Origin: Thermothelomyces thermophilus ATCC 42464
Lineage: Eukaryota > Ascomycota > Sordariomycetes > Sordariales > Chaetomiaceae
Assembly (NCBI RefSeq): GCF_000226095.1
Contig: NC_016472.1
Span: 10,292,001 to 10,356,000, forward strand
Reading direction: 5' to 3'
DNA: 64,000 nucleotides
In this document: piece by piece, positions 33,811 through 43,981 of the stretch
Numbering within the stretch: the stretch's first letter is position 1
How the letters are laid out: each line of letters starts with the position of its first letter
Program-made: the position numbers and the translations under genes
Notes under the pieces: generated by a model
Database searches by the model: none
What the model was told of the DNA's origin: nothing
Seen by the model: only the letters and a program-made list of their open reading frames with translations

Positions 33811-34243
33811 TGTCATGGAAATATATATACAGATGCCGCCTAAGCCACTAACATAAACGGGCCAATCAAGCTAAAGGAATGATAGACCAATCAGGACAGG
33901 ATCACACTTAGTAAGGAATGATCCTAGCAGAAGATCACTAGCTTACAACATGAGCTAGGTAAGCCAATATAGAGGATCACCACGACTGCTAGTGATCCTA
34001 GGATTATATATATATATAGATAGTCACTTATTATAGTAGACTCTAAGAGTTTACTAGTAATAGTAACCTTTATAATTATAGTACTTATACCAAGCACCAT
34101 TATTAACTACTATAAGAGATAATCCTAGTATTATTATAAACCCTTTAGCTTTACCAAATCCCTTAGACGACCTGCCTACTTGTCCTACTTAATCTACCTT
34201 CGTCTAAACCCTTTTAGAAAAAGTCTAAGTTAGGTTCGTTATA
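33811..34243 (+). repeat. Gypsy-1 5' LTR
   Basis: 433 bp, begins TGTCATGGAAATATATATAC and ends TTCGTTATA, from an inferred TTCGTCACA. It differs from the 3' LTR mainly by transitions. Confidence 0.93.
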
Positions 34244-34244
34244 C

Positions 34245-34256
34245 GTTGCTATCACT
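34245..34256 (+). promoter_or_regulatory. Gypsy-1 primer-binding site (self-priming type)
   Basis: GTTGCTATCACT, one base inside the 5' LTR, lacks the TGG expected for a tRNA 3' end. Its reverse complement matches AGTGATAGTAAC inside the LTR (41189-41200) at 11 of 12 bases, and the mismatch is a CpA-to-TpA change. Confidence 0.6.
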
Positions 34257-34270
34257 CCCTTTATTCTATT

Positions 34271-35560
34271 ATAGTTTAGAATAGAGGTAACTTCGACCTT
34301 AATATTAATATAGCTACTAACGTTATAGCTAAATAGCTACTTACCTAGCTTAGTTAACTCTATTAGCAAATCTAGGAGTTAGACTAGAGAGATAAGGCTG
34401 CTTAAGCTTGAATCAAGGAACTTGAGAATGGCGAAAAGCACTTGTAAAAACTAGTTAACGAGGCCTACGCCAAAATCAAGGCACTCGAGGGCGCCAAAGT
34501 AAGCCGTATCAAGATCGAACTACCTGGTGAATACAGAGGAACCAAGGAGGATCTTGTAGGATTCCTGACAAACCTCTAATCCTACTTCTAGCTTAATGAT
34601 AATAAGTTTCTAGATAATAAAGCCAAAGTTCTCTATATAGCTACAAGACTAGAGGGTAAGGTACTTAGATAGTTTAAGCCTATATGGAATGACTACCTTA
34701 CTAAGGAAGACGAAGACAACCGAGACGCGTTTATATGGATAGTCTTTCGATCCTATGACCGTTTCGAAGAAGAGCTTTAGAAGGTTTTTAGCGATAAAGA
34801 CAAGAAGATTTATATATAAGAAAGACTTGCTAATCTCTAATAGACTAAGTTAATAGCTTCTTATGCTATATAGTTTAGATAAGACATACTTAAGTCTTAG
34901 CTTAATAATAAGGTATTAATATAACTATTCTATAATAGCTTAAAGGAAAAGGTCAAAGACAAACTATATAAGTATAATTAGCCTAAGACTCTAGATAAAT
35001 ATATTATATAGGCTATTAGAATCGATAATCAACTTTATATATAAGAGTAGTAAAAATAAGGTCAAATAAATGGAACTATAGTTAAGGCTAATAATAAGAA
35101 AAAGCAAACATATATTAGTACCTCATATAGGATATACCCTAGAGCTATAGATATAGATATAATATAGAAGTAAGATTAAAAGAAGACGACTAAAGATAAG
35201 TCTAATATTACTTACCATAACTATAGAAAGAAAGGGCACTATAAGTAAGAATGTCGAAGCCTAAAGAAAGAGTAGAAGATAGTCCCTAGAAAGGAAATTA
35301 CGGCTATCGACAAAACTACTAAGGATGTTATCGAAGTAGCGGCTATAAGCTATAAAGATAGGGGCAGTAATATAGATAGTCTTGGACATGATAGTAACGG
35401 TAAAGACAAACAAGCACTGTACTCCGAACTAGTCATTATAGACTTAGAGATAGGTCTTGCCGAATAGGATATAGTAGAAGAATATATACTACTAATTTCG
35501 ATTCTCCTAGCCTTGAGATAGTAGGGTTTTACAGTTATATAAAGGCGGGATAGATCGTAG
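34271..35560 (+). pseudogene. Gypsy-1 gag
   Basis: RIP-broken frame starting at ATAGTTTAGAA (ATG changed to ATA, compared with Gypsy-2). It has an N-terminal coiled-coil-like region and the CCHC zinc knuckle at about 35212-35256, read as YHNYRKKGHYK.EC with the first two Cys changed to Tyr. Gag would package the element RNA. The 3' limit is approximate. Confidence 0.75.
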
Positions 35561-36689
35561 ATAACCGATATCTAAGGAATCGAGAGACCTAGACCTAATG
35601 TTCTATTCCTCTAGGAACGAATTGAATAGTACCGTAATAAAGTTTTCCGACTTAATATAGAACTAGACGAATAGGATAGACGCTTAACTCGACTTGCCTA
35701 GTAGAGCGATAAGATAAAGGACGAGATAAGGGAACTCTAACGTATTATAGAAACTATTAAAGGAAAACAGCCTATAATATATAATAGGCCTAATAGCTAC
35801 GCCAAGTACCTTGATGACTAGTAACTTAGTAACGATATACGGAACCTAGAATACTAGTTTACGCGTACGAACCGTGGAAAAGATAAGCGTATATAGGAAA
35901 GCTACTAAAAGAAATATTCCTATCTTAGTATTAGGGTACCTATAGTCTATATATAATAGGAAGGATTTAGGAAAGAATTCTAATACCTCCTAGGTAACGC
36001 TATATAACTATACCCTCGATATAAGGCATATATATAAGTACCCTAGTTCTAGTATATAGTATATAGATACTAATACCACTTCCGTAATAAATTCGAAAAT
36101 AATCACTAGCCAACCCGATAAGGAAATAAGGATAGAAGCTTATACCCTATAGAATAGGTCTACAATATAGGAAACAAAGCGGCTGAATTGCTCTAGAAGA
36201 TCGAAGCCTGTGATCTAGAAGGCATTACGATAGTTCTAAGATAAGCCTAGCCTAGGCATTACGGAATAGGACAAGATATATAGGACTCGTGCTAGAGTAA
36301 CGATTACCTCTATCACGTAGACGAAAAGAAATCGCGAATTTAGGAGCTCTAGATGAAGCTATAGTATATACGACGAAAAGCAGAACGGACTTAATAGTAG
36401 GAAGCTATAAGCACTTAATAGCTTATAGAAATAAGTACAATCGACGAAGCTACTATTAGCTAAACAACCGAAGAGGTTAGCACTGACCTGGGAAACGGGT
36501 CAGGGCCCTTCGAGGGGCCTGGAAACCATTAACGCCTATGTAGTGGCGAGTGGTAGCATAGTATAGGAGGAACTAGCGTAAGAGACCACTATATCGAGAC
36601 CTCCTGGCAGAAACATAGAAAATCGCTATAATCTTTGGACGATAGTAGTAAGACAAGCGACTATAGATAATAGTACAATGGAAATGGCA

Positions 36690-39600
36690 TGAAATGCTTA
36701 TACTAGTAGATAGTAGAGCAGAGATAAACCTGATTTCGCCAACGCTTGTAAATTAGCTATAGATACCCTAGAGAATAAAGCAGAAGCATAGTATAGTCAA
36801 AGGGCTATTTCTAATATAATAGGTATATAAGAAGACTAAACTAATTAATATCATTATAGTAAGGAAGACTATAGTAGTTATATTTAATATTATAGATATA
36901 GGTAACGACAAAGATATAATATTAGGGTTACTATAATATAAAGATTATGACCTAGACATTAGCTAGAAGAATAGTAGCTACCTACGACCCTAAATAGAGT
37001 CATATTTAACTAGCGAGATAGAGAGTATATAAGGATTACAAGCAGACGATACTTAGGGGAAGGCATATCCTACGAATCTACTATAAGAGACAGACAATAG
37101 TAGGCAGACTACTACAGACTCTAGAAGAAGTAATATAACGACACCGATATTATAATAGAAGGAACGAGCTAAACCGCCAATAGCTATTCTCTCCGTTGAC
37201 AAATATAGAGCACTATAATTAGAGTAGTAGATTAAGACAGGAGAAATCGCTAGCATCGCTATAGACAGAACCAAGTTCGTATACTATTAGAAAACCGAGA
37301 GACGAGACAAGACTAGGGAAGTACCGAAGGAATACGAAGGATACCTAGCATTCGAACCAAAATATCTAGAAGGACTACTAGAATACGGCCTATAGGATTA
37401 CGAGATCAAGCTTAAGGAAGGAGTATAACTAAAGTTCTTTAAGATTTACCATATAAGCTAAATATAGAACAAAGAACTTAAGCGATATTTGGAGGAGAAC
37501 CTTCGAAGAGGATATATCCGCCTGTTAACATCGCTAGTAGGCTACCTAATCCTATTTATACCTAAGAAAGATAGAAAGCTATAGTTATATGTTAACTATT
37601 AGTAACTTAACGAACAGACTATAAAAAACCGATACCTATTACTACTAATCTCATAGCTCCGAGATTAGTTGGTAGGAGCCTAATATTTTACACGTCTTAA
37701 CTTACTATTAGCCTATAACTATATATAGATCAAAGAAGGTAACGAGTAGAAAACGGCCTTTAGGATACCCTATAGCTACTATAAGTACCTTGTTATACTA
37801 TTCAGACTTACGAACGCGCTAGCAATATTCTAGGCTCTATTTAATCAAGTTATCCGCCCCTTTCTCGACAAATTTACGGTATATTATCTCGACAATATAC
37901 TTATCTTCTCTAAGATAATAGACGAACACCGAAAGTATGTAAAAGCAGTGCTAGACACGCTATATACGTATAAACTATTAGTTAACAAGGAAAAGAGCGA
38001 ATTCTATATTAGGAAAACGGTATTTTTAGAATATAAGATATCCCTAGGATAAATTTGGATAGAACCTTTAAAGGTTAAAGCCATTAAGAATTAGCTATGA
38101 CCGACGTTAGTCATAGAAGTATAAAGCTTCATCAGATTTATAAACTTCTACCAGATGTTTATTAGAAATTTCGGAGCAATTATACAACCTTTATACAAAC
38201 TTACTAAGAAGAGCGCTAAATTCTAATGGGAAGAGTAATATAAGTAAGTATTTATATAGATCTATAATGCTATTACCGAAGATCTAATACTAGTACTACT
38301 AGACCCTAAGAAGCTATTTAAGGTAGAAATAGACGCTTTAGACTATACCATCAGAGGATAATTAGAATAACGAGATAGATAAGGAAAGCTATATCCTATA
38401 GCCTTCTTTTTAAAGAAGCTCGATAGACTACGTCTTAATTATCTAATCTATGACAAGGAACTACTTACAATTGTCAAAGCTTTTAAGGAATGGTGACTAT
38501 ACCTTAGTAATACGACTAAACTAGTACAAATATATATAGATTATAAGAACCTACGATACTTTATAACAACGAAAGAACTTAACAGACGACAAATACGATA
38601 GGCAGAATTCCTCGCGGAATTTAACTTTGAGATCCGCTACAAGAAGGGTAAAGAGAACGTACGAACAGACATCTTAAGCCAACGAACGGATTATATAGAA
38701 GGATAAACGGAAATAACACCACCGTTATTCAAGGAACGAACAGACAGAACGCTATATTACAAAACGTAGACACCTATAGAAGATGATCTACTTGACTCGT
38801 TCCTAGAGTATTACGTAATCTTTCAAGAAGAAAGGATTAATGAGGCATAGTATCAAGTAGCACCCAGACTACTAGTACCTAACGGAGTGGAAGAAAGAGA
38901 TAGGAAACTCTAGTACCGAGGCAAAGTATATATCCACGACAGGGATCAATAGCTACGAATGATTCGAGAACTCTATAAGTCAAAACTCGGAGGATATAAA
39001 GGAGTTACAAAGACTATTATACAAGTCAGGAAATATTATAACTTTCTATAGTTAACGGTACAAGTTAAGGAAGTCGTATAGAATTATAACATTTACAATC
39101 GAAGCAAAACGGCACGATATAAGCTGTATAGGCTACTTTAGCCACTGCTAATAGCTAACAAACTATAGAGTTTAGTTACGATAGACTTTATTACGAAGCT
39201 ACTAGAATCTAAGGACATGGCTACAAGAGTAATTTACGATAGTATTCTTACTATAGTAGATTGCCTAACTAAATAGGTATACTTCTTTCCCTATAAGGAG
39301 TCCTAGATAGCGGAATAGTTAGTAGACGTAATCTATTAGCAAGTTATATTAATATATACTTAGCCGTAAGAATAGATCACCGATAGAGATACCAAGTTTA
39401 TATCGAAGTTCTAGCAAACGTTAATATAATAATTAGACATTAATAGCAAGCTATTAATAGTATATTACCTATAGACTGACGGATAAATAGAGCGACTAAA
39501 CCAAGTTATCGAGTAGTATCTCTATTCTTACGTTAACTACTAGTAAGATAACTAAGTTATACTATTACTAATAGTATAACTTGCTTATAATACGACACTA

Positions 39601-40216
39601 ACGGAAACGACCAAAGTCATACTATTCTTCGTGAACTACAGATATAAAGTAGACCTTAGGCAAGGACTAGAGGTTATAGTACCGAGAGCAGTAGTCAAAG
39701 CGGAACAAATGTATATACTATATAAAAAGCTTAAAAGGGAACTCGAGTTTGTCAAGACTAGAATAAAGAACTACTACGACAAACACAGGCTCGAGGGACC
39801 TTGCCTAGAGAGGGGAGACAAAGTCTACCTAATCGTACGAAACTTACGAACTAAATAACTAAGTACGAAGCTAGACTTTAAGAAGATCAGACCCTTTATT
39901 ATTAAAGAACGAATTTCGATATCTAACTACTAACTATTATTACTATTATCTATATAACTACAGACGGATATTTTTTATATTTTACTTCTTAAACTAGTAC
40001 TAAAGAACGCTAAGGTTACTACATATATTAAAGCAGAGGACGAAGAGGAAGAATAGGACGTTAAAGAAATTCTAGATTTATATATCATTAACGGAGAACT
40101 ATAGTACCTAGTCAAATAGCTTGATTTCAGACTAGAAGATAACTTATAGGAACCCGTTAAAAACTTAAACTGCCTTAAGAAACTAGAACAGTTCTACCGG
40201 CAGAACCCGGATTAAC
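36690..40216 (+). pseudogene. Gypsy-1 pol (PR-RT-RH-IN-chromodomain)
   Basis: The aspartic protease block reads MLILVDSRAEINLISPTL (DSGA changed to DSRA) at about 36693. RT runs about 37440-38060 with VYYLDNILIFS near 37881 (YLDD changed to YLDN). RNase H is at about 38320-38700. Integrase covers about 38950-39860, with the DFITKLLESKD core and TDGQIERLNQ, and a surviving open stretch at 39631-39858. A C-terminal chromodomain lies at about 40040-40215 (VKWLDFRLED), which would direct integration to histone-marked chromatin. Stops and missense changes are RIP-type throughout. Confidence 0.85.
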
Positions 40217-40727
40217 TATAGGCACTAGCTTAGATAAAACGGTCAAGTCGGCCTCCGACAAATCTAGGCCTAAAGAAGACTAGTTAAATGGGACGTTAGT
40301 ACCCTAGGACTATATATTACTAATAATACGTGCCTCGAAATCCCGTACCTTCTGTTCTTCTGCTTCTATTTCCTCTAGAGACTATATACCTTGACAAAAT
40401 AGCTTAGAACCCTGCTCCTTTAAGAAACGTTTCTAGTAACGAAGACGAGCTAATCGGCCAATAGCCATCTAAAGTTAAGTCTAAAGAACAAAAAAGGCCT
40501 CTTTAGTATCGGCCTCTTTTTATTCTATACATTTTTATTTAGATATGATCTTCGTTACTATAAAAGGTTAGCTACAAATATTAAGGTAATAAACTAGGTT
40601 ATAAACAAGTAGACGCTACGTCGGAACTATTGTAAGAACGACCCTAACGTACGCACTTGCTATAACGAGAAGAGCCTAACGCTATACAATAAGCCAAGTT
40701 CCGCTTAAAATACCATGAATATAGTAT
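40175..40727 (-). pseudogene. Antisense Cys-rich/coiled-coil gene in Gypsy-1
   Basis: On the strand opposite gag-pol. Exon 1 starts at 40727 (ATG now ATA) and reads as a cysteine cluster, with survivors such as YSWYFKRNLAYCIALGSSRY, then SKCV, several Cys now Tyr. After an intron, exon 2 reads RIISK.KCIE, KEADTKEAFFVL and RLARLRY.KRFLKEQGSKLF, then SLEEIEAEEQKVRDFEARII. This is a coiled coil. The end overlaps the chromodomain of pol in antisense. It matches the antisense gene of Gypsy-2 in layout and C-terminus (RT.LVS). Similar small Cys-cluster plus coiled-coil proteins are, as far as I recall, common unnamed predictions in fungal genomes. Function unknown. Confidence 0.6.
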
Positions 40728-40928
40728 AACGTCTACGCTAGAAGAATTAATAAAAGAAGCAAGCGTGGTACGCTGTTAGGATTTTAAAGATCAGCGCTTA
40801 GAGATATAATCTACTATCTTGTCAGCCACTAGTAGTACAGAAAAAGGGAAAAGTTACAAGGCATATAAAGAAAAGGATATTAGCGCTATTTGAAACGACC
40901 TAAAGAGGGCTTTCAGGTCGAAAGCCTT

Positions 40929-40938
40929 GGAGGGAGGG
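40929..40938 (+). promoter_or_regulatory. Gypsy-1 polypurine tract
   Basis: GGAGGGAGGG five bases before the 3' LTR, where plus-strand DNA synthesis would be primed. Confidence 0.7.
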
Positions 40939-40943
40939 CATCG

Positions 40944-41376
40944 TATCACGGAAATATATATACAGATGCCGCCTAAGCTACTGGCACAAACGGGCCAATT
41001 AAGCTAGAGGAATAATAGACTAATCAGGACAGGATCACACTTAGTAAGGAATGATCCTAGCAGAGGATCACTAGCTTACGACATGAGCTAGGTAAGCTAG
41101 TATAGAGGATTACTATGACTACTAGTGATCCTAGGATTATATATATATGTAGATAGTCACTCGTTATAGTGGACTCTAAGAGTTTACTAGTGATAGTAAC
41201 CCTTATAATTATAGTACTTATACTAAGCACCGTTGTTGACTACTATAAGAGACAACCCTAGTGTTGTTGTAAACCCTTTGGCTTTACCGAATCCCTTAGA
41301 CGACCTGCCTACTTGTCTTGCTTAATCTACCTTCGTCTGAACCCTTTTAGAAGAAGTCTGAGTTGGGTTCGTCATA
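40944..41376 (+). repeat. Gypsy-1 3' LTR
   Basis: 433 bp, begins TATCACGGAAATATATATAC (G-to-A at base 2) and ends TTCGTCATA. TATATATATAT at 41138-41149 is a likely core promoter. AGTGATAGTAAC at 41189-41200 is the inferred start of the R region. Confidence 0.93.
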
Positions 41377-41381
41377 TAATA

Positions 41382-43000
41382 CTATTAACTATACCTAGCT
41401 ACTAGCCACTTTATAGAGCTAGGGCTTCCTAAAGTGGCTAGTGGTTTAGGTTAGGGAGTGGCTATAGGATAGGGTAGCTATCCTTTACTTTGATAGCTAG
41501 GAAATAGAGGATATAGCGGTAAGGGCCAGGGTCCTATAGGGGTTACCCCTCTCCTTTATACTATTTATCTTCTATATAGCCTCCTTCTACTAGGCCATTT
41601 ACTAGGCCAGCCCTATGGTTAGTTTGATAGGCTTTGCTAATGACACTAACCTCCTAGCCTTTAGGAGGGCCAAGGAGGCCTATAATGGTTAGCTATAGAG
41701 GGCCTAGAAGGCCTACCTCTAGTAGGCAAAGACCTAGGGTATAGCTTTTGCCCTGGAAAAGTACAAGCTTATCTACTTTAATAGGGGCTAGAAATAGTAG
41801 TTACGACCGCTAGAGCTCCTATAGCCTAGAGGGGATACTACTACTATAGCCTCGTCAAAGTTAGCTAGATTCCTTAGGGTCTAGCTAGATTAGAGGCTAT
41901 AGTAAGGCCCTTACTATACAAAGGTAGCTAAGAAACTAGAAACCTAGGAGTTTGCCTTAACTAGGCTTGCTATAAAGACCTAAGGCCCTGGCCTCCTATA
42001 GGCCTACAAGGTCCATACTAAGTATATCTATAGTACCCTAGCTTATAAGGCCTTGAACTTCCATAAGCCTACTAAGCCAGGGGGTAAGCTAGAAGGCCTT
42101 GCTAAGGAGCTATTAAAGGCCTAATATAAGGCTCTTCGAGTAGTTACTAGGGCCTATAAGGCTACCCTCATCCGGTGCCTCGAAATAGAAGCCTAGGTGC
42201 CGCCCCTTGACCTCTATCTTAACAAGAGGTTAGCCGACTTCGAAGCCAAACTTGACTAGCCGCTCCTATAGACTAGGGCAGACCTAGGGGCCTCCCGGGT
42301 CCCTGCAAGGGCCCTTATCTAATAGGCCTGTAATAGGCTAAGCCAGAGGTTCCGGAAGAGGAGGGCCAGGGCGAGAGGCTAGGAGCCGAAGCCTATAGCC
42401 CTAGAAGTAATAGGGTCGACGGTCCGGCAGTAGGTTTAGGAAGGCTATAGAGGGGGTCAACCCCCCCTATAGACCTTACAAAGAAGGCCACAGGCTATAG
42501 AATCAGCCGTATTAGCTAGCTAGAGCAACCGGTAGAGGGCCGACTAAGCCGGTAAGAGGATATAGCACGTATCGGACAAGGACCCTCCGTACCTAGTTTT
42601 TACAGGGGAAGGCCTATAAAGGCACTAAGGCCCAATAAAGGCCTAGAGCTCCCTATTAGTATAGGCCTATATAGGGGCTATTAGCCTCCGTGACTTTCTT
42701 CTTAGGGTTTAAGTCCTAGGGGTCAGTACCCCCTACTATACCTATAGCTAGGGGAAGGAAATTGTAGAGCACCTAATTATATAGTGCCTAAACCTACTAA
42801 GAAGCCGAACGTAGGAATCCTAGGAAATACGGTTATAAAGGGACCTAGACCTTGTTCTACAGGGTATAGGGACCCGTAACCATCGTTTGGCAAGGAGGGT
42901 TCTATAGTAGCTAATGGACCTAGGGAGGCTCCTGGAGTACTACCTTGTAAAAAGGCTAGACCGGGAGGGAAGGCCTCTATAGGGCTATTCTAGCTATTTC
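41382..43000 (+). pseudogene. LINE-1 ORF2, second part (RT end to C-terminus)
   Basis: Continues the RT exactly where Gypsy-1 interrupted it. The catalytic FADD box reads GFANDTNLLAF near 41630, one Asp having become Asn by a G-to-A change. The C-terminal Cys/His segment with VEHL lies near 42740-42800. Many in-frame TAG and TAA codons. Confidence 0.75.
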
Positions 43001-43159
43001 TCCTTTTCTTTGTAGTGTATTGGTACTCCGGATTAGGTGTTAGAGGCAGGACAGAGGTTTTTATCTGGCCTATTAGGTACGGTTTCCTTTGTATATAACT
43101 AGAGAGGCTCTAGTATGCTTATTAGCATAGCGGTGTAGGACTAATGATAATAATAATAA

Positions 43160-43177
43160 TATAGATTAAATATAGCC
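43160..43177. repeat. LINE-1 target-site duplication, right copy
   Basis: Exact copy of 32446-32463, directly after the AATAAT tail of LINE-1. Confidence 0.85.
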
Positions 43178-43635
43178 ATTATAACTATAGTAGCGATAGT
43201 ATTACTAGTTTTAATTATAACAATGATAGGATAACGCTTTTTATACTTAAATTAATAGATAACTTATTAGGTATACCTGCTATGAACATTATAACTACTA
43301 GTAGGTTAACTCTTACTCTTATAATGCCTCGAAAGTATAAGCGTATTAATACTTCTAGACTATAAGTATTCCTATTATCTCTATTCGATTGATTTTATTA
43401 CTAGTTTCATAGTTTTCTAGTGCTTTGCTAGTTATATTAAGATTATTTAAGCTAATTAAATATGGTAATATTAAAGCTAATAAGCTTTATAAGGTACCCT
43501 ATAGAATATATATTTGGTTAGCTCTAATAAGACGTTCTTTTAGTAAATATTATAATTATTCTAACGCTAGCTCTTACTACTATTATTATACCTATAGTTA
43601 CTATAAGTATAAGGATATATATATTAATTACCTAT
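43178..43635 (+). pseudogene. Fossil host sequence between LINE-1 and Gypsy-3
   Basis: RIP-decayed DNA that was continuous with 32,282-32,463 before LINE-1 inserted and with 51,105 onward before Gypsy-3 inserted. On the plus strand it has MPRKYKRINTSRL near 43325 and a Tyr-rich stretch that could be decayed Cys/His residues near 43550-43625. The reading frame is uncertain and I do not recognise the protein. Confidence 0.3.
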
Positions 43636-43968
43636 TGTTATAGGCCTAGGCTTTACCTAGGCTAAACAATGCTAGGCTTTGCCTAGCAATAGACTAGACC
43701 TACCTAGTAACAGACCAGACCTACTTAATCTACCTAAGCGTATATAATTAGTTCGCGAGATATTCATAGGTCATTCGTAGGGCACATGGTCAGGGCCTAC
43801 TTAGGGCCTAACCTAGAGCCTAACTAGGCCCTACCTAGATCATATACGTATACACTAAAAAGGCACTCCTCTATATAACTCTTATATTCCTCCTCTTTTT
43901 CCTCTTTAAGGTAGTTAAATAAAACATTATACGCTTATCTATAGATGCTATAAGGCTAGTATATTACA
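43636..43968 (+). repeat. Gypsy-3 5' LTR
   Basis: 333 bp, TGTTATAGGCCTAGGC...GTATATTACA. The box TATATAA at about 43872 is followed about 35 bases later by AAGGTAGTTAAA (43908-43919), the likely transcript start. Confidence 0.92.
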
Positions 43969-43981
43969 TTTCGACTACCTT
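43969..43981 (+). promoter_or_regulatory. Gypsy-3 primer-binding site (self-priming type)
   Basis: TTTCGACTACCTT directly abuts the 5' LTR. Its reverse complement AAGGTAGTCGAAA matches AAGGTAGTTAAAT in the LTR except for two transitions and the last base. There is no TGG as for a tRNA primer. Confidence 0.55.

Larger units (their letters stand above)
33811..41376 (+). mobile_element. Gypsy-1: complete Ty3/Gypsy chromovirus, RIP-killed
   Basis: 7,566 bp with two 433-bp LTRs (33811-34243, 40944-41376) flanked by the 5-bp duplication TAATA (33806-33810, 41377-41381). The order is gag, protease, RT, RNase H, integrase and chromodomain, which defines the chromovirus branch of Ty3/Gypsy. A self-priming site follows the 5' LTR and a purine tract precedes the 3' LTR. 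An antisense gene lies in the 3' part. Inserted into LINE-1, hence younger than it. Confidence 0.95.
32464..43159 (+). mobile_element. LINE-1: Tad-like LINE, 5'-truncated, split by Gypsy-1
   Basis: A non-LTR retrotransposon copy in two pieces, 32464-33810 and 41382-43159, interrupted by Gypsy-1 and its TAATA duplication. About 3.1 kb remains. It starts within the endonuclease end of ORF2 (aligned to 53870 onward in LINE-2), continues through the reverse transcriptase, and ends after a C-terminal zinc-like segment (YSYGQGKEIVEHLI.QCLNLL) and a 3' UTR with an AATAAT tail. The 17-18-bp duplication and 5' truncation are the usual result of target-primed reverse transcription. Confidence 0.85.

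Noticed and set aside
39631-39858. 75-codon open frame that looks like a small gene
   Set aside because: It is a surviving stretch of Gypsy-1 integrase, in frame with the rest of pol.
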